From the NCBI GenBank assembly GCA_963797085.1, contig CAWCOA010000004.1, positions 248,001-312,000 of the forward strand: DNA of 64,000 nt, written 5' to 3'. Below the pieces are notes generated by a model. It ran no database searches. It was not told the origin of the DNA and saw only the letters and a program-made list of their open reading frames with translations. The translations under genes were made by a program, and so were the position numbers. Below are positions 46,101-54,831 of the stretch, piece after piece; within the stretch, counting starts at the first letter, position 1; every line of letters starts with the position of its first letter. Origin of the DNA: JASJBU01 sp963797085 (GTDB lineage Bacteria > Pseudomonadota > Gammaproteobacteria > Chromatiales > Chromatiaceae).

Positions 46101-49100
46101 GACTACACCAAACCGTGAATCATAAGACCGAGTCTCCTGGTGGCCCATGGCATTCTTGACCAGCGTGGGAAACTGTCCACGCTTCGAGAGCAGGTTGTGG
46201 TCATAACTGGTGTTCGTGGCGCGCGCACTGATATCAGCACCTGAAGTAGTAACGCGGGTACGATTTCCATAGGCATCATATTGGTAGGCCTTAACCAGTT
46301 CGAGGGCTGTGTTAGGTTCGATGGTTTCACGAGTCAGAAGTCCATTACCCGGTTTATAGGCAAACGTGGATACTCTGCTGATAGTTGTGGCATTACGTTG
46401 ATCTATTACCTGCCTGCGGCTGACCTGACCTAATCGCCATTTAACTGTATTGTTTGTATAGGTGCTCAGGGTCCGCTTTACAACCGTCTCGCCGCCACCT
46501 GCTGTGGTGACCACTGCATTGGTAATGTTACCCCATGCATCGTAGGTGTTTGCCGTTGTGGTAATAAGAACCGGCAGGTTGTTTGGACCCTGGTTGGGCT
46601 CATATTCCTCCACACTACGCTTGACCAGACGCGGAAAATGACTCAACCCTCCGTTGAGTGTTTGGGATGTCCAGCTCTGATCCGTATGGCTGAGTAAGGT
46701 ACCATCGCGCAAGGATTGAGTGGTGCTCGCAACTCTACCGGTAAAGGGAAAGTCCTGCCGATACTCGGTCGTGGTGATAACGCCGGCTCTCTGATCCTCG
46801 CCTTCTATCCAGGCAAAACCCAAAAACCCTCGCCCGTGAAGATTAATCTTTGCACCGCCATAAGAGTAGTCGGTACGGCGTAGGCCACCCCTGCCGTCAT
46901 CGTTCGTCACCCTGGCAACCACATTAAACGGGCCTTGAAAATCCAGCTCAGGGTAGTTCGCCAGATTACCTTTGGTGTAGCCGAGATCATCTGTTATCGG
47001 TGCGTATTGGATGACAGTGGTGGCGCCAAGCCCGTTGGTTACCTTTGTTAAGAGATCGGGACGATTGCCATTATGCTCAAAGACTCTCCTTTGAGGAGCA
47101 CGGCTATACCAGGTATTGGTTGGCAAAAAGAGTTGCACAAGATCTGTCAGACCATCTCCGCTGACGTCAGCCAGACGAGTGCCCATGTCCGTACCGCCAC
47201 CGGAAAAATAAGTATCCCTCAAACTATTAGAATATGTACTGTCGAATGTGAATCGGGTACCTGCATTCAGAAACACCCGTCTTTGGGCTTGGCCGCTATA
47301 CCAACTGTTGGTGGGTAGAAACAATTGCACTAAATCGTTCAGGCCATCCCCATTCATGTCCACCAGACGAGTGCCCATATCAGTTCCACCACCTGTAAAG
47401 TAGCTGTCTGAAAGACTGTTTGAATAAGCAGCGTTGCGGCTGAATCGAGTGCCGGTGCTCAGAAACACCCGCCTCTGTGGTTGTCCTCCATACCAGCTAT
47501 TGGTCGGCAGAAACAACTGCACCAAATCGCTCTGGCCATCCCCATTGATATCCGCCAGCCGTGTTCCCATATCGGTTCCACCACCTGAAAAGTAGCTGTC
47601 CGCCAGACTGTTGGAAAAGCTGCTGTTATATGCGAATCGCGTACCGTTGTTTAGATACACGCGCCTTTGCGGCTGCCCCCCGTACCAGCCGTTGGTGGGC
47701 AAAAACAGTTGCACCAGATCGCTCAAACCATCCCCATTCACGTCTGCCAGACGCGTCCCCATGTCTGTTCCACCACCTGAAAAGTAGGTGTCTCCAAGAC
47801 TGTTGGAGTAGCTGTTGTCATATGCGAATCGCGTACCGTTATTCAGATACACGCGCCTTTGCGGCTGTCCCCCGTACCAGTTGTTGCTGGTGGGTAGAAA
47901 CAGTTGCACCAAATCACTCAGACCATCCCCATTGATATCCGCCAGACGCGTTCCCATGTCGGTTCCACCACCTGAAAAGTAGGTGTCCGCCAGACTGTTG
48001 GAATAGTTGCTGTTGTAAGCGAATCGCGTGCCGTTATTCAGATACACGCGCCTTTGCGGCTTTCCACCGTACCAGCTGTTGGTGGGCAGAAAGAGTTGCA
48101 CAAGGTCGCTCAGGCCATCCCCATTGATATCCGCCAGACGCGTTCCCATGTCGGTTCCACCACCTGAAAAATAGGTGTCTCCAAGACTGTTGGAGTAACT
48201 GCTGTCATAAGCGAATCGCGTTCCCGTGTTTAGAAGCACCCGCCTTTGCGGCTGCTTCCCATACCATTTTGTAGTGGGTAAAAACAGTTGCACCAAATCG
48301 CTCAAGCCGTCTCCATTAATATCAGCCAGGCGTGTTCCCATGTCGGTTCCACCGCCAGAAAAATAGGTGTCCGCCAGGCCGTTCGAATAATTGCTTAAAC
48401 TTATAGTTTTTTTGCCAGACTGCCAGTCAAAAGTTGTGGCAGGCTTGCAGGAACCCGCGCCGCTGCATTCCGTTATGCTGACCAAACGAGAACGCCCGCT
48501 ACTGACTCCCAGTTGGTATTTCAATCGGTAGGAACGCACTATGCTCTCGCCAACATAGGTGACAACCCGGCTCATGCGTACCGGTATCGTAAGTTTCGAA
48601 CCGCCAACATAGGCTAATACCTTATCCGGCCGACCTTGATACTCGAAACGTACCGATGCGTTGGGCACCAATGCAGCATTGCTATTTCCGGTATAGTCGA
48701 TGCGGGTTACACGATAGTGGCCTGAAACCGGATCTTCGTGATAGGTAACACTGAAATAGTTTCCAACAGAGTCACTGACCTTGTTTACCGCCCATACTGC
48801 AGCCTGGTTTCTTCCAGCTGCCTCGATCCGTGAATCGGGGGTAAACCCATACTCGAGGATCTCACCAGATTTCTTCCATACCTTGAATCTTTGGGGACCG
48901 CCTCCGGCGTTGCCGTAGGAGATAATCTTCGAAAAACTCTCGATTTCGGTGCGATATTCCGCGCCATGACTTCCATAAGGAAGGCCATTCACAACATTAA
49001 GCCTTTGTGAGTCCAGGCAAAATCGATCGGAAACCGTGAAATCCACCCCTCGAATCTGTCCATCCTGGGCTTTAGTCTGGGGACAACGATTTATCACAGA

Positions 49101-49340
49101 CAATCCGCCTAGCGACCAACCCACACCGAGAGCCCCGTTTCCGGATTGACTGGTGTAATTGAGTGAAATCGAGGGCTGCATTGCTGCTGTGCCTGGTGGC
49201 ACGGTGATGGGGATTGAGTAAGTAGCTGCTCCTTGGTCGCTTACCCCGAGTTCACCCGGTGTAAGACCCACCAGGGCCTGAGCTGCGCTCATCGAAAACG
49301 CCAAGACTAACGAGACAAAAGTAACGACAATGCGGTCCAT
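43104..49340 (-). CDS. SpvB / FG-GAP / RHS-repeat polymorphic toxin-like protein
   Basis: 2078 residues, uninterrupted. The signal peptide (VTFVSLVLAFSMSAAQA) is followed by an SpvB-type domain (TYSIPITVPPGTAAMQPSIS, LSLNY-like strands; YRTEIESFSKI). Seven FG-GAP/VCBS units (about 315-760) each carry a D-x-NGDGxxD calcium loop and are followed by a TcdB/toxin middle-type region. Many YD repeats come next, then the RHS core end GRLYDPVLGRFLSADPYVQ and NRYSYVNNNPLSYTDPSGFF. The variable C-terminus (about 330 residues) has a Gly/Ala membrane-like stretch and ends with ESFAGPHDWLRNATGSYNAL, a motif seen at the end of other RHS proteins. It is probably exported and acts at the cell surface or on other cells; the toxic activity of its tip is unknown. 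Confidence 0.87.
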   Translation of the reverse strand: MDRIVVTFVSLVLAFSMSAAQALVGLTPGELGVSDQGAATYSIPITVPPGTAAMQPSISLNYTSQSGNGALGVGWSLGGLSVINRCPQTKAQDGQIRGVDFTVSDRFCLDSQRLNVVNGLPYGSHGAEYRTEIESFSKIISYGNAGGGPQRFKVWKKSGEILEYGFTPDSRIEAAGRNQAAVWAVNKVSDSVGNYFSVTYHEDPVSGHYRVTRIDYTGNSNAALVPNASVRFEYQGRPDKVLAYVGGSKLTIPVRMSRVVTYVGESIVRSYRLKYQLGVSSGRSRLVSITECSGAGSCKPATTFDWQSGKKTISLSNYSNGLADTYFSGGGTDMGTRLADINGDGLSDLVQLFLPTTKWYGKQPQRRVLLNTGTRFAYDSSYSNSLGDTYFSGGGTDMGTRLADINGDGLSDLVQLFLPTNSWYGGKPQRRVYLNNGTRFAYNSNYSNSLADTYFSGGGTDMGTRLADINGDGLSDLVQLFLPTSNNWYGGQPQRRVYLNNGTRFAYDNSYSNSLGDTYFSGGGTDMGTRLADVNGDGLSDLVQLFLPTNGWYGGQPQRRVYLNNGTRFAYNSSFSNSLADSYFSGGGTDMGTRLADINGDGQSDLVQLFLPTNSWYGGQPQRRVFLSTGTRFSRNAAYSNSLSDSYFTGGGTDMGTRLVDMNGDGLNDLVQLFLPTNSWYSGQAQRRVFLNAGTRFTFDSTYSNSLRDTYFSGGGTDMGTRLADVSGDGLTDLVQLFLPTNTWYSRAPQRRVFEHNGNRPDLLTKVTNGLGATTVIQYAPITDDLGYTKGNLANYPELDFQGPFNVVARVTNDDGRGGLRRTDYSYGGAKINLHGRGFLGFAWIEGEDQRAGVITTTEYRQDFPFTGRVASTTQSLRDGTLLSHTDQSWTSQTLNGGLSHFPRLVKRSVEEYEPNQGPNNLPVLITTTANTYDAWGNITNAVVTTAGGGETVVKRTLSTYTNNTVKWRLGQVSRRQVIDQRNATTISRVSTFAYKPGNGLLTRETIEPNTALELVKAYQYDAYGNRTRVTTSGADISARATNTSYDHNLLSKRGQFPTLVKNAMGHQETRSYDSRFGVVTQLTGPNGLSTRWDYDALGRKIAEYRADGTETHIDYFWCNATTACPAHAMHPPVYKVVTRDSGKPIRIAYYDQFQREVRTETRGLHDRVIYQDSEYDIYGRLSRKSRAYFAGEAPLWAAYAYDIKDRLKRVTAADGSITRNAYNGFITRATDAEGKITTKVRDLLGGTARVTDHLNNTVNYRYDATGNLLETEDAAGNIIYLTYDVRGRKLSMDDPDMGFWEYDYNVLGELIWQRDGNGQITELFYDALGRKTSRLSPEGTTLWTYDMGAQAIGKLSEVSAPGGFRKTHSYDAYGRPAGITEYIDTLGYTMTTSYDSAGRVATVGYPQANGNFRLRRSYDANGHLSAVVNDLTNKSYWEANSADAQGHIIRARLGNGLLAERFYEVDTGRLAAISTAGGAVQDLEYFYDRVGNLIERQDWRQGGLNERFTYDALHRLESSTLVGLGSKSYAYDALGNLTLKSDIGSGSYMYGGAGAGPHAVTHAAGNSYTYDANGNMLSGAGRTLEWTSFNQPARISSGTNVINLAYDADEQRIKKQSNSATTHYVGGGSYEKIISSGGREVHRYYVRAGDEVIARVERSKIPGGWIAEQTRYLHRDHLGSVDTITNEQGQVAERLSFDAFGQRRTASWQDGFVTTDFTQGFTGHEHDDEMGLIHMRGRLYDPVLGRFLSADPYVQTQDNPQALNRYSYVNNNPLSYTDPSGFFLKKLFKSVKKFVKKYWKPIVAAVAAYFTYGLVSNAYFWSNAAAGTFSSISSLTVSSAIVGGAASGFVAGAILTGSLKGAVIGAVSGAAFGGISGYYGNTWTLGRVAANSLAGGASAELAGGRFKEGFKLSMAVSLLTYGNYQMRQVMLRNASLNPDNIDGDSAGFFGDGKKLAGARRTIDPNTGAYTQCTSLMGGCQGQQILAGDDRSSFLGMPYDPGSLPDFVNESFAGPHDWLRNATGSYNALGNSHYFTGIRSIVDSVANYGLVMPASPFAVAGMVSPSLYPNLSLYDAYE
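47060..48400 (-). repeat. Seven tandem FG-GAP coding repeats of 192-195 bp
   Basis: Consecutive units of 64 residues (one has 65) share YFSGGGTDMGTRLADINGDG and SDLVQLFLPTN and are highly alike at DNA level too. Differences cluster in the few residues between WY and QRRV and at the unit ends. Such near-identity implies recent duplication or ongoing gene conversion, and unit number may vary between strains. Confidence 0.9.
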
Positions 49341-49597
49341 GAAAACTCCCTATTTTCAGGCACAGACTATGCGCTCTCTGGAAAAGAACGCATTTCTGGT
49401 GTGGATAAACTGTATGGATTTCGAAGTGGTAACTCTGATTTTTTGTTATGGTTAAGTACGGAACTAAAATCATGATAAATAAAAATAGGAATCATTCACA
49501 TATGCATTAACGCATAACGAACATAAAACCCCCACTAGGTGTTTTTGCGTATACTCATCAACTAGATATTCCATCCTTAGGATTATTGAACTGATTA

Positions 49598-49779
49598 GGA
49601 AATCGGTTTTTATCTTCAAGTATCCTGTCCGAAGCAGGTCGATCTGCAACCACGCATGGGTACTCAGTTGCAGCATCACCTTCTGGATTGATGAGGATGC
49701 GGTGTCAGCTTGATGTAATCAGGGTGAGCCCGATAGGCCTGGTTGGCAGCGAGTCTAAGCCGATAGCGCCATTGAATGC
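49598..49779. repeat. Dispersed imperfect repeat, copy 1 (left side of the TA island)
   Basis: About 180 bases alignable with 54368-54549. Shared blocks include TATCCTGTCCGAA, TGTAATCAG and GATAGCGCCAT followed by GAATGC. Not coding in any frame I can support. The remainder of 49341-50052 shows no gene. Confidence 0.6.
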
Positions 49780-50052
49780 ACAACTCATTCGCGCAAAATT
49801 CACACATAGAGAGAAACTCTGCGGCTGGATTATTGTTTATATATCGAGGGATTCGCACCTCCGATATTTTTAGTACTTTCGATAGGTTTCAGATATACCC
49901 TATCAAGATAATGTCATCCGGTTTGCCGCAGAGACAGCTTCTGAGCGTCCTCAAAACCCCTATACACTCATCGTCCTAGGCAGTATTACCTCGATTACAC
50001 AAACCATGTCGCAATGGTTGTTGCGCAATGCGCTACACGCTACACTTTATCA

Positions 50053-50331
50053 ATGATCAAGTCATTCCTGCACAAGGGATTGAAACGCTTTTACGAGACT
50101 GGCTCGAAGTCCGGCATTCAACCCCAGCACGCAAGGCGCTTGATGATGCAACTAACCGCCCTGGATACCGCAACATCAATCGAGGACATGGATATCCCTG
50201 GCTTCAAGCTGCATGTGCTGAAGGGACAAGGCAAAGGCCGCTGGTCAATCTGGGTGAACGGAAACTGGCGCATCACGTTCGAGTTCCGTGACGGCCATGC
50301 CTATGTTCTGGATTACGAGGACTACCACTAA
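50053..50331 (+). CDS. higB: HigB-type (RelE superfamily) toxin
   Basis: 92 residues from ATG 50053. An earlier in-frame start exists, but MIKSFLHKGLKRFYETGSKS is the normal HigB N-terminus. Ribosome-dependent mRNA endonuclease family: PQHARRLMMQLTALDTATS, GFKLHVLKGQGKGRWSIWVN and the C-terminal WRITFEFRDGHAYVLDYEDYH are all conserved. The stop overlaps the antitoxin start (TAATG), giving the toxin-first order characteristic of higBA modules. Confidence 0.92.
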   Translation: MIKSFLHKGLKRFYETGSKSGIQPQHARRLMMQLTALDTATSIEDMDIPGFKLHVLKGQGKGRWSIWVNGNWRITFEFRDGHAYVLDYEDYH

Positions 50332-50624
50332 TGCCTATGCACAACCCACCACATCCTGGCGAATTCATCCGCGAGGTCTATCTGGAGCCCAATGGCATCA
50401 CGGGTCGGCAACTTGCAGCGAAGCTCGGCGTCGCCGCTTCCACGCTCAATCGCGTACTGCAAGGCAATAGCGGTATCAGTCCAGAAATGGCACTGCGCCT
50501 ATCCAAAGCACTGGGGCGATCTCCTGAAAGTTGGCTGGCCATGCAAGACAACCATGATCTTTGGCAGGCGCGCCAGACAGTGAACCTTGACGCCGTGGAA
50601 AGCATAGATTTTCGCGCTGCATGA
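50331..50624 (+). CDS. higA: HigA-type antitoxin with HTH domain
   Basis: 97 residues. The XRE/HigA helix-turn-helix covers about 20-75: GEFIREVYLEPNGITGRQLA, LGVAASTLNRVLQGNSGISP, EMALRLSKALGRSPESWLAM. It neutralises the toxin encoded just upstream and should repress the shared promoter. Translationally coupled to higB through a one-base overlap. Confidence 0.92.
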   Translation: MPMHNPPHPGEFIREVYLEPNGITGRQLAAKLGVAASTLNRVLQGNSGISPEMALRLSKALGRSPESWLAMQDNHDLWQARQTVNLDAVESIDFRAA

Positions 50625-50649
50625 CCAGACTGTCCTTCCCGAATACTCG

Positions 50650-51060
50650 AATCACAATCTATCATGCTGCCAATCATGCGTTCTACAAAAGCGTTCTGCC
50701 ATGGACTTCGTTGTGCAGTGAGTACTTCTTGAATACCCATACTCCTGAGGCGCTTCTGAAACTCATTTCCATAAAGACTATCTCTATCGCGCAGGAGGTA
50801 CTTGGGTGCTGTATACCACGGGAATGCTTCAATGATCTGCTAACCCGTCCAACGTGCGATAGGATGCTCTGTAACATTAAAATGCACAATTTAGCGACAT
50901 GAATGCCAAGATTGCGCAACTCCCCGACAATCCGCAGTGACCCCCAGCTGGCATTGGCTTCCGAGATTTTGCGGATCAAGTCCCTGAGATCTTTGGATAC
51001 CACCGGTCTACCCGGCCTGCCCTGCATACTCAATTTAGTCGAATGATAGAGAAAGCGCAC
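50650..51060 (-). pseudogene. Internally deleted integrase-core (rve, DDE) transposase remnant
   Basis: The N-terminal part RPGRPVVSKDLRDLIRKISE and WGSLRIVGELRNLGIHVAK is followed after a deletion by the C-terminal DDE part, read in the next frame: LYGNEFQKRLRSMGIQEVL, then AQRSPWQNAFVERMIGS with the catalytic Glu. It is related to, but not the same as, the longer element at 58545-59657. It ends inside or against higA, so its insertion may have trimmed DNA after the module. Confidence 0.75.
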
Positions 51061-51061
51061 T

Positions 51062-51150
51062 ATTCGTCACATTGAAGGACTTGAGAGGTGTTTCGCAGTG
51101 TACCGTGAGTGTACCTGCGGAAGCTGTGTTTGTAGCTGTTGTGTACATCT
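51062..51150 (+). repeat. Dispersed GTGTACC-type repeat, copy upstream of the transposase remnant
   Basis: TCACATTGAAGGACTTGAGA, GTGTTTCGCAGTGTACCGTG and AGTGTACCTGCGGAAGCTG align with 42237-42330. Its position next to a transposase 5' end suggests it may be the flank or terminus of that element. Confidence 0.6.
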
Positions 51151-51224
51151 TCTTAAACCATCTGAGAGCATAGCCAACACTCGCTTGTCTAAATTGCTGA
51201 TAATCACCAATGGGAAGAACAGGG

Positions 51225-51647
51225 TTACGCCTTCTCAAACGGATTATCGATGCTCATCCCTTTCCATAGACGACCATGTTGCATGTCTTCCGAGAGAAAT
51301 CGAGTCACATTTGCTTGCACGGCTGTCTCCAGCAACATGGCATCCCAGAATGATAATTGGTGTTCATCAACCGCCTGCATGGCCCGTTGCAATACCGCTG
51401 GTGCGGCAGTGACGACAGAAAAAAGAATCATCCAGTCATTGACTTGGGCCTGCGCAACTCCGTGGGGCATTTTTCCTTTTCGGGTGACTGCGCTGTAGAA
51501 TTCGGAGAGAGCCTGGAGCGTCAGGATACAGTCGCATTTTGCCATCTGTTCAATGAGTTCAATGGACTTTTTATGCCGCTCTCCTGCATTTCGGTCGATG
51601 CTGTAAATAAGAATATTGGTATCGAGGGTGTATTTCTCACCGCTCAT
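51225..51647 (-). CDS. vapC: PIN-domain toxin (VapC family)
   Basis: 140 residues. PIN ribonuclease with acidic residues in YTLDTNILIYSID (first Asp), LQALSEFYSAV (Glu) and LSFWDAMLLETA (Asp), and FLSEDMQHG near the end. These form the Mg2+ site for tRNA or rRNA cleavage in VapC toxins. It overlaps the upstream antitoxin gene by 11 bases. Confidence 0.92.
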   Translation of the reverse strand: MSGEKYTLDTNILIYSIDRNAGERHKKSIELIEQMAKCDCILTLQALSEFYSAVTRKGKMPHGVAQAQVNDWMILFSVVTAAPAVLQRAMQAVDEHQLSFWDAMLLETAVQANVTRFLSEDMQHGRLWKGMSIDNPFEKA

Positions 51648-51885
51648 GCAGTTCGTCCCGGTTAAAGGTCCACTCTCCCAGATCGTATCCCTTTCTCATC
51701 CTGGCGAGGCTACGCGCAAGCGCATCCTCTTGCGCTTCACTCAACTCGCGCTCAGGTTTGACAGCTGACAGGCGAGCAACAGGCCGTCCACGCCTTGTAA
51801 TGATGATCTCTTCACCTTGTTCAGCGATCTCGATATAACGGGAGAGATGTTGATTCACCTCGCGGATGGGAACTTGCCGTTGCAT
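51637..51885 (-). CDS. Phd/YefM-type antitoxin
   Basis: 82 residues from ATG 51885 (MQRQVPIREVNQHLSRYIEI). The Phd fold is visible in EQGEEIIITRRGRPVARL, followed by a flexible C-terminal tail that would wrap the PIN toxin. A start five codons earlier is possible. The palindrome at 51922 lies 37 bases upstream and is the natural autoregulation site. Confidence 0.9.
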   Translation of the reverse strand: MQRQVPIREVNQHLSRYIEIAEQGEEIIITRRGRPVARLSAVKPERELSEAQEDALARSLARMRKGYDLGEWTFNRDELHER

Positions 51886-51921
51886 GTCAAAAGTCTCCAA
51901 GAAATCCTAATGCTTTATAAT

Positions 51922-51937
51922 TGTAGTACGTACTACA
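51922..51937. promoter_or_regulatory. Palindromic operator of the Phd/VapC module
   Basis: TGTAGTACGTACTACA is a perfect 16-bp palindrome directly upstream of the antitoxin start. Its size and position suit binding of the Phd-type antitoxin dimer over the promoter. Confidence 0.7.
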
Positions 51938-52554
51938 TATTATCACAACAGCGCAAGGGGCATCACGATTGTCCGATCTATGTTGGCAACTTTTACTTTC
52001 TCCAACAGATGGAATAAACAGGCTATCGTACCCCGAAAAATATTACCTGGAGATCTGCCCAACACAAGCACAAACAAGGTGGGAACCAGTTCATCGGTCC
52101 ATCGTCTGGCAACTTCCGCCAAGCCACAAACCTCACCCCACCGTTCACCGACTGGACTGAGGTAGTCGAAGCCATCAACTGTCATGGCCAGCCAGAGGCG
52201 GTTGAGCCGTTGATTGTGTATCTTCTCATTCGCGGGTGCCTTGACAATGATAGGTATCAACACAACCAGTGTATATTTGACCGCCGATTCCAGGGCGCCA
52301 CTGGAACTGTCCACATGTTGCTGCGCCGGTAAAAGTTTCTCCATCAGACGAACTGTACCCTATACCTCGAAAACAGGTTTTTTCTTCGCAACCTTTTTGA
52401 TCTCGGAGGTGGCTTCGCGATGAGCTCATACACATTAAGCTTACTTGGGATATGTTTTGCAGTGTACCTGAGGAAACTTTGAGTGTAGCAGATTCGCACC
52501 TTGTTATTACCCGTTCCCGCCTGCTGATCTGGCATTTTTCTATCAATAAGAATG
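51938..52554. other. Region without a recognised gene between TA modules
   Basis: About 620 bases. A 133-codon minus-strand frame (51943-52344) and an overlapping plus-strand frame (52214-52423) have no recognisable homology and no good ribosome-binding site. A short relative of the GTGTACC repeat is at 52448-52480 (GCAGTGTACCTGAGGAAAC). I regard the stretch as eroded mobile DNA. Confidence 0.35.
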
Positions 52555-53856
52555 CTAGGAACGTGCGCCATCGGCAGTAGTCTTCAGATGGGCCGCATCA
52601 CCGCCTAAATCTTCAAAGACATAAGGGTTGAGAAACTGGCGACCCCATAGCAGTGCTCGATCAGTAAGGCTGAGCGTAGCTTCATTACAGACGGCATCCC
52701 ACTGGTCGATGATGCAGGACAATTGATGCTCGACGATGGCGATGGCCTCTGTCCGAGACAACAGAAAATGGGCTGCCGCATCCAGGCAGACTGAGACCCG
52801 GCTCAAGCGATTTTCACCAGCAATCAACATTGCCTGTGAGGCTTCATTCCCCGTCCGCGCTTGCGGACAGATATCGTAAGCCGGCGTCAATCTCAATGTC
52901 TGTCCGTCCCAGAAGGCGGCATGGTTACGCGCATGATCGTCGGTATTGCCGCACAGGATATTGAAGACGAGCCGTGAGTAGAGCTCTCGCAACGTAGTGG
53001 ATGCGTCGGCAAAGCGGTACCGGATGATTTCCGCGAAGTCTTCGTAGCTGGCATAGCGCGCCATCATTTCATCAAGCGCGAACAGAGTGAGTGAAGAGAC
53101 CATGGCCTTACGCTGCCACCCCTGCCCGGTTTGCATGCGATCGAACCGTTCTACAAGCAGCACGTCTTTATGCGAGGAGCTGGTCAATGATACCGGTGCA
53201 ACATCGAGCCCGGCCAATGTCGCCAGACGCATGGCAATAAACTCGGCCTTCACCACACTGTAAAGATCGGTCGTAGAAGAAAACTTGGCTACATACTTCG
53301 TATCGGCATGCTCTATTTGCGCCTTGGGCCGCGCCCCACCTATCGAGGTGCCATGCTGCAATGCCTGATCGAGCTCCGGACTCAGCGGCAAACCCTTCTC
53401 GACCCGCTCGGCGGACTGCACCAGTTCATCCAGAGTCACATTCACCGATGCCCGTGACACATATTCAGTTGCAGAACGCTGAAAATCCAACGCCCCAATC
53501 CGGTCCGAACCGGATTCCAGCAAATAGGTCAGCTCATCAAGCTGCCCCACATCGGCCTTCGTCCCTCTAAGGCCCAATTTCCTGTTGATAAGGACGCGCC
53601 GCCCCCAGGCATCGGGAGAGGCATCGCGGATACAGCCCGGCATGTTCAAGCCTGGCAGCAAAGGAATGGCTCCCACCAGCAGCGGCAACTCGGGATCATA
53701 GAGGGCAATGGCGCTTTCCCGCGCCAGATAGCTCTTACCGTAATTGAAGATCAACTGATCGCCTTCGACGGTCAACTTGCCCGCCACAACCGGTTCGGTT
53801 TCACCGGGCAGCCATATCCAGACAAAGGCTTCGCTATAAGGTCGGTTAGAAGTCAT
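52555..53856 (-). CDS. hipA: HipA-family serine/threonine kinase toxin
   Basis: 433 residues. The N-terminal HipA_N domain (WIWLPGETEPVVAGKLTVEG) precedes the kinase core: TSIGGARPKAQIEHADTKYV (P-loop and Lys region), CGNTDDHARNHAAFWDGQT (catalytic Asp and Asn) and LTPAYDICPQARTG (metal-binding Asp). HipA kinases phosphorylate tRNA synthetases and trigger dormancy. It overlaps hipB by 11 bases, antitoxin first, the standard hipBA order. Confidence 0.93.
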   Translation of the reverse strand: MTSNRPYSEAFVWIWLPGETEPVVAGKLTVEGDQLIFNYGKSYLARESAIALYDPELPLLVGAIPLLPGLNMPGCIRDASPDAWGRRVLINRKLGLRGTKADVGQLDELTYLLESGSDRIGALDFQRSATEYVSRASVNVTLDELVQSAERVEKGLPLSPELDQALQHGTSIGGARPKAQIEHADTKYVAKFSSTTDLYSVVKAEFIAMRLATLAGLDVAPVSLTSSSHKDVLLVERFDRMQTGQGWQRKAMVSSLTLFALDEMMARYASYEDFAEIIRYRFADASTTLRELYSRLVFNILCGNTDDHARNHAAFWDGQTLRLTPAYDICPQARTGNEASQAMLIAGENRLSRVSVCLDAAAHFLLSRTEAIAIVEHQLSCIIDQWDAVCNEATLSLTDRALLWGRQFLNPYVFEDLGGDAAHLKTTADGARS

Positions 53857-54178
53857 CGTCTACTATCTTGCTGCTCTTGCGCACGGCACTAGGCAGCACA
53901 GCGAGTTTGTCATCGATACGGGCAAGATGACCTAAAAGCGATGAGCGGTCCTCATCGAATAATTTGACACCGACCAGAGCAGCAACTTCAAACACGAGCC
54001 CGATGGCCACGCTCAGATCGCCTTTTTCGATCTTCTGCAGTGTCGCCCGCGAGATACCTGCCCGCTCGGCGAGTTCATGCTCGGTCCACTTGCGCTGCTT
54101 GCGCCCCAGCCGCACCTGCTTACCCAACAAGGCTCCCGCCTCACGAGTGTACCTCGAATATGTCCTGTCCTTCGCCAT
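53846..54178 (-). CDS. hipB: HipB-family antitoxin / XRE regulator
   Basis: 110 residues. The HTH spans about 18-75 (GKQVRLGRKQRKWTEHELAE, AGISRATLQKIEKGDLSVAI), with a C-terminal tail that should contact HipA. It represses its own promoter: the 70 bases upstream contain several TGGTCA/TGGTTA-type half sites (54180-54240), reading TGGTCAT twice on the minus strand. Confidence 0.92.
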   Translation of the reverse strand: MAKDRTYSRYTREAGALLGKQVRLGRKQRKWTEHELAERAGISRATLQKIEKGDLSVAIGLVFEVAALVGVKLFDEDRSSLLGHLARIDDKLAVLPSAVRKSSKIVDDDF

Positions 54179-54367
54179 TTGACCAATCTAACCAATAATG
54201 ACCACAAAAATAGTCACAAAGAAATTATATGACCATTTTAATAGCCAATTACTAAGGAAGAGTCAAGAGATTTGAGCGCAAAATTAGCCACAAGACCCCA
54301 TCGTGACGGCGTTGTTGTATATAAACCACCCTGCCCTCTTGGCCCTTCGGCAGACCGAGCTGATGCA

Positions 54368-54549
54368 GAAATCAGACTTTGTCTTCAGGTATCCTGTCCG
54401 AAACTGGTCGACCTACAACCGCGCATTGTTGCGTCATGGCAGTATCACCATCTGAGTCAACAGGGAGGCGATGTCGGCTTCGTGTAATCAGAACGGGCCC
54501 GAGGGGCGAGGTTGGCCTCGAATTTAAACTGATAGCGCCATCGAATGCG
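54368..54549. repeat. Dispersed imperfect repeat, copy 2
   Basis: Matches 49598-49779 in the same orientation (TATCCTGTCCGAA, TGTAATCAG, GATAGCGCCAT). The intervals 54241-54367 and 54550-54831 hold nothing recognisable. The two copies bracket the HigBA, Phd/VapC and HipBA modules. Confidence 0.6.
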
Positions 54550-54831
54550 TACTGATCATCAAGACCGTCTTCCATCTCAGCCTGCGTGCGACCCCAGAGA
54601 TTCCTGGAATCGCGGGTACGGCTGATGGACATTGTACTCCCCGTACCAAATTACACGACGGTGAACTGACGCCAGGGTGGACTGTACCGATAAAGCAGGT
54701 CCGACATGTGGTCATCGATGCCACTGGGTTGAAGGTGTTCTGTTCAGGTGAATAGTATGCCCGCAAGCACGGTTCGGGCCGCAGTCGCCACCGTCATGCT
54801 GAAAGGCGCACGATGGATAAACGCTAAACAG

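Noticed and set aside
44997..46118. 373-codon open frame on the plus strand inside the RHS gene
   Set aside because: Antisense shadow of the YD-repeat region; no start signal, no domain.
47060..48400. Regular repeats of about 192 bp that could suggest a CRISPR-like or satellite array
   Set aside because: The units are in frame within one long coding region, encode FG-GAP calcium loops, and are far longer than CRISPR repeats.
51943..52344. 133-codon minus-strand frame as a real gene
   Set aside because: No ribosome-binding site, no recognisable domain, and it lies in a stretch with repeat fragments; reported only as part of an unassigned region.
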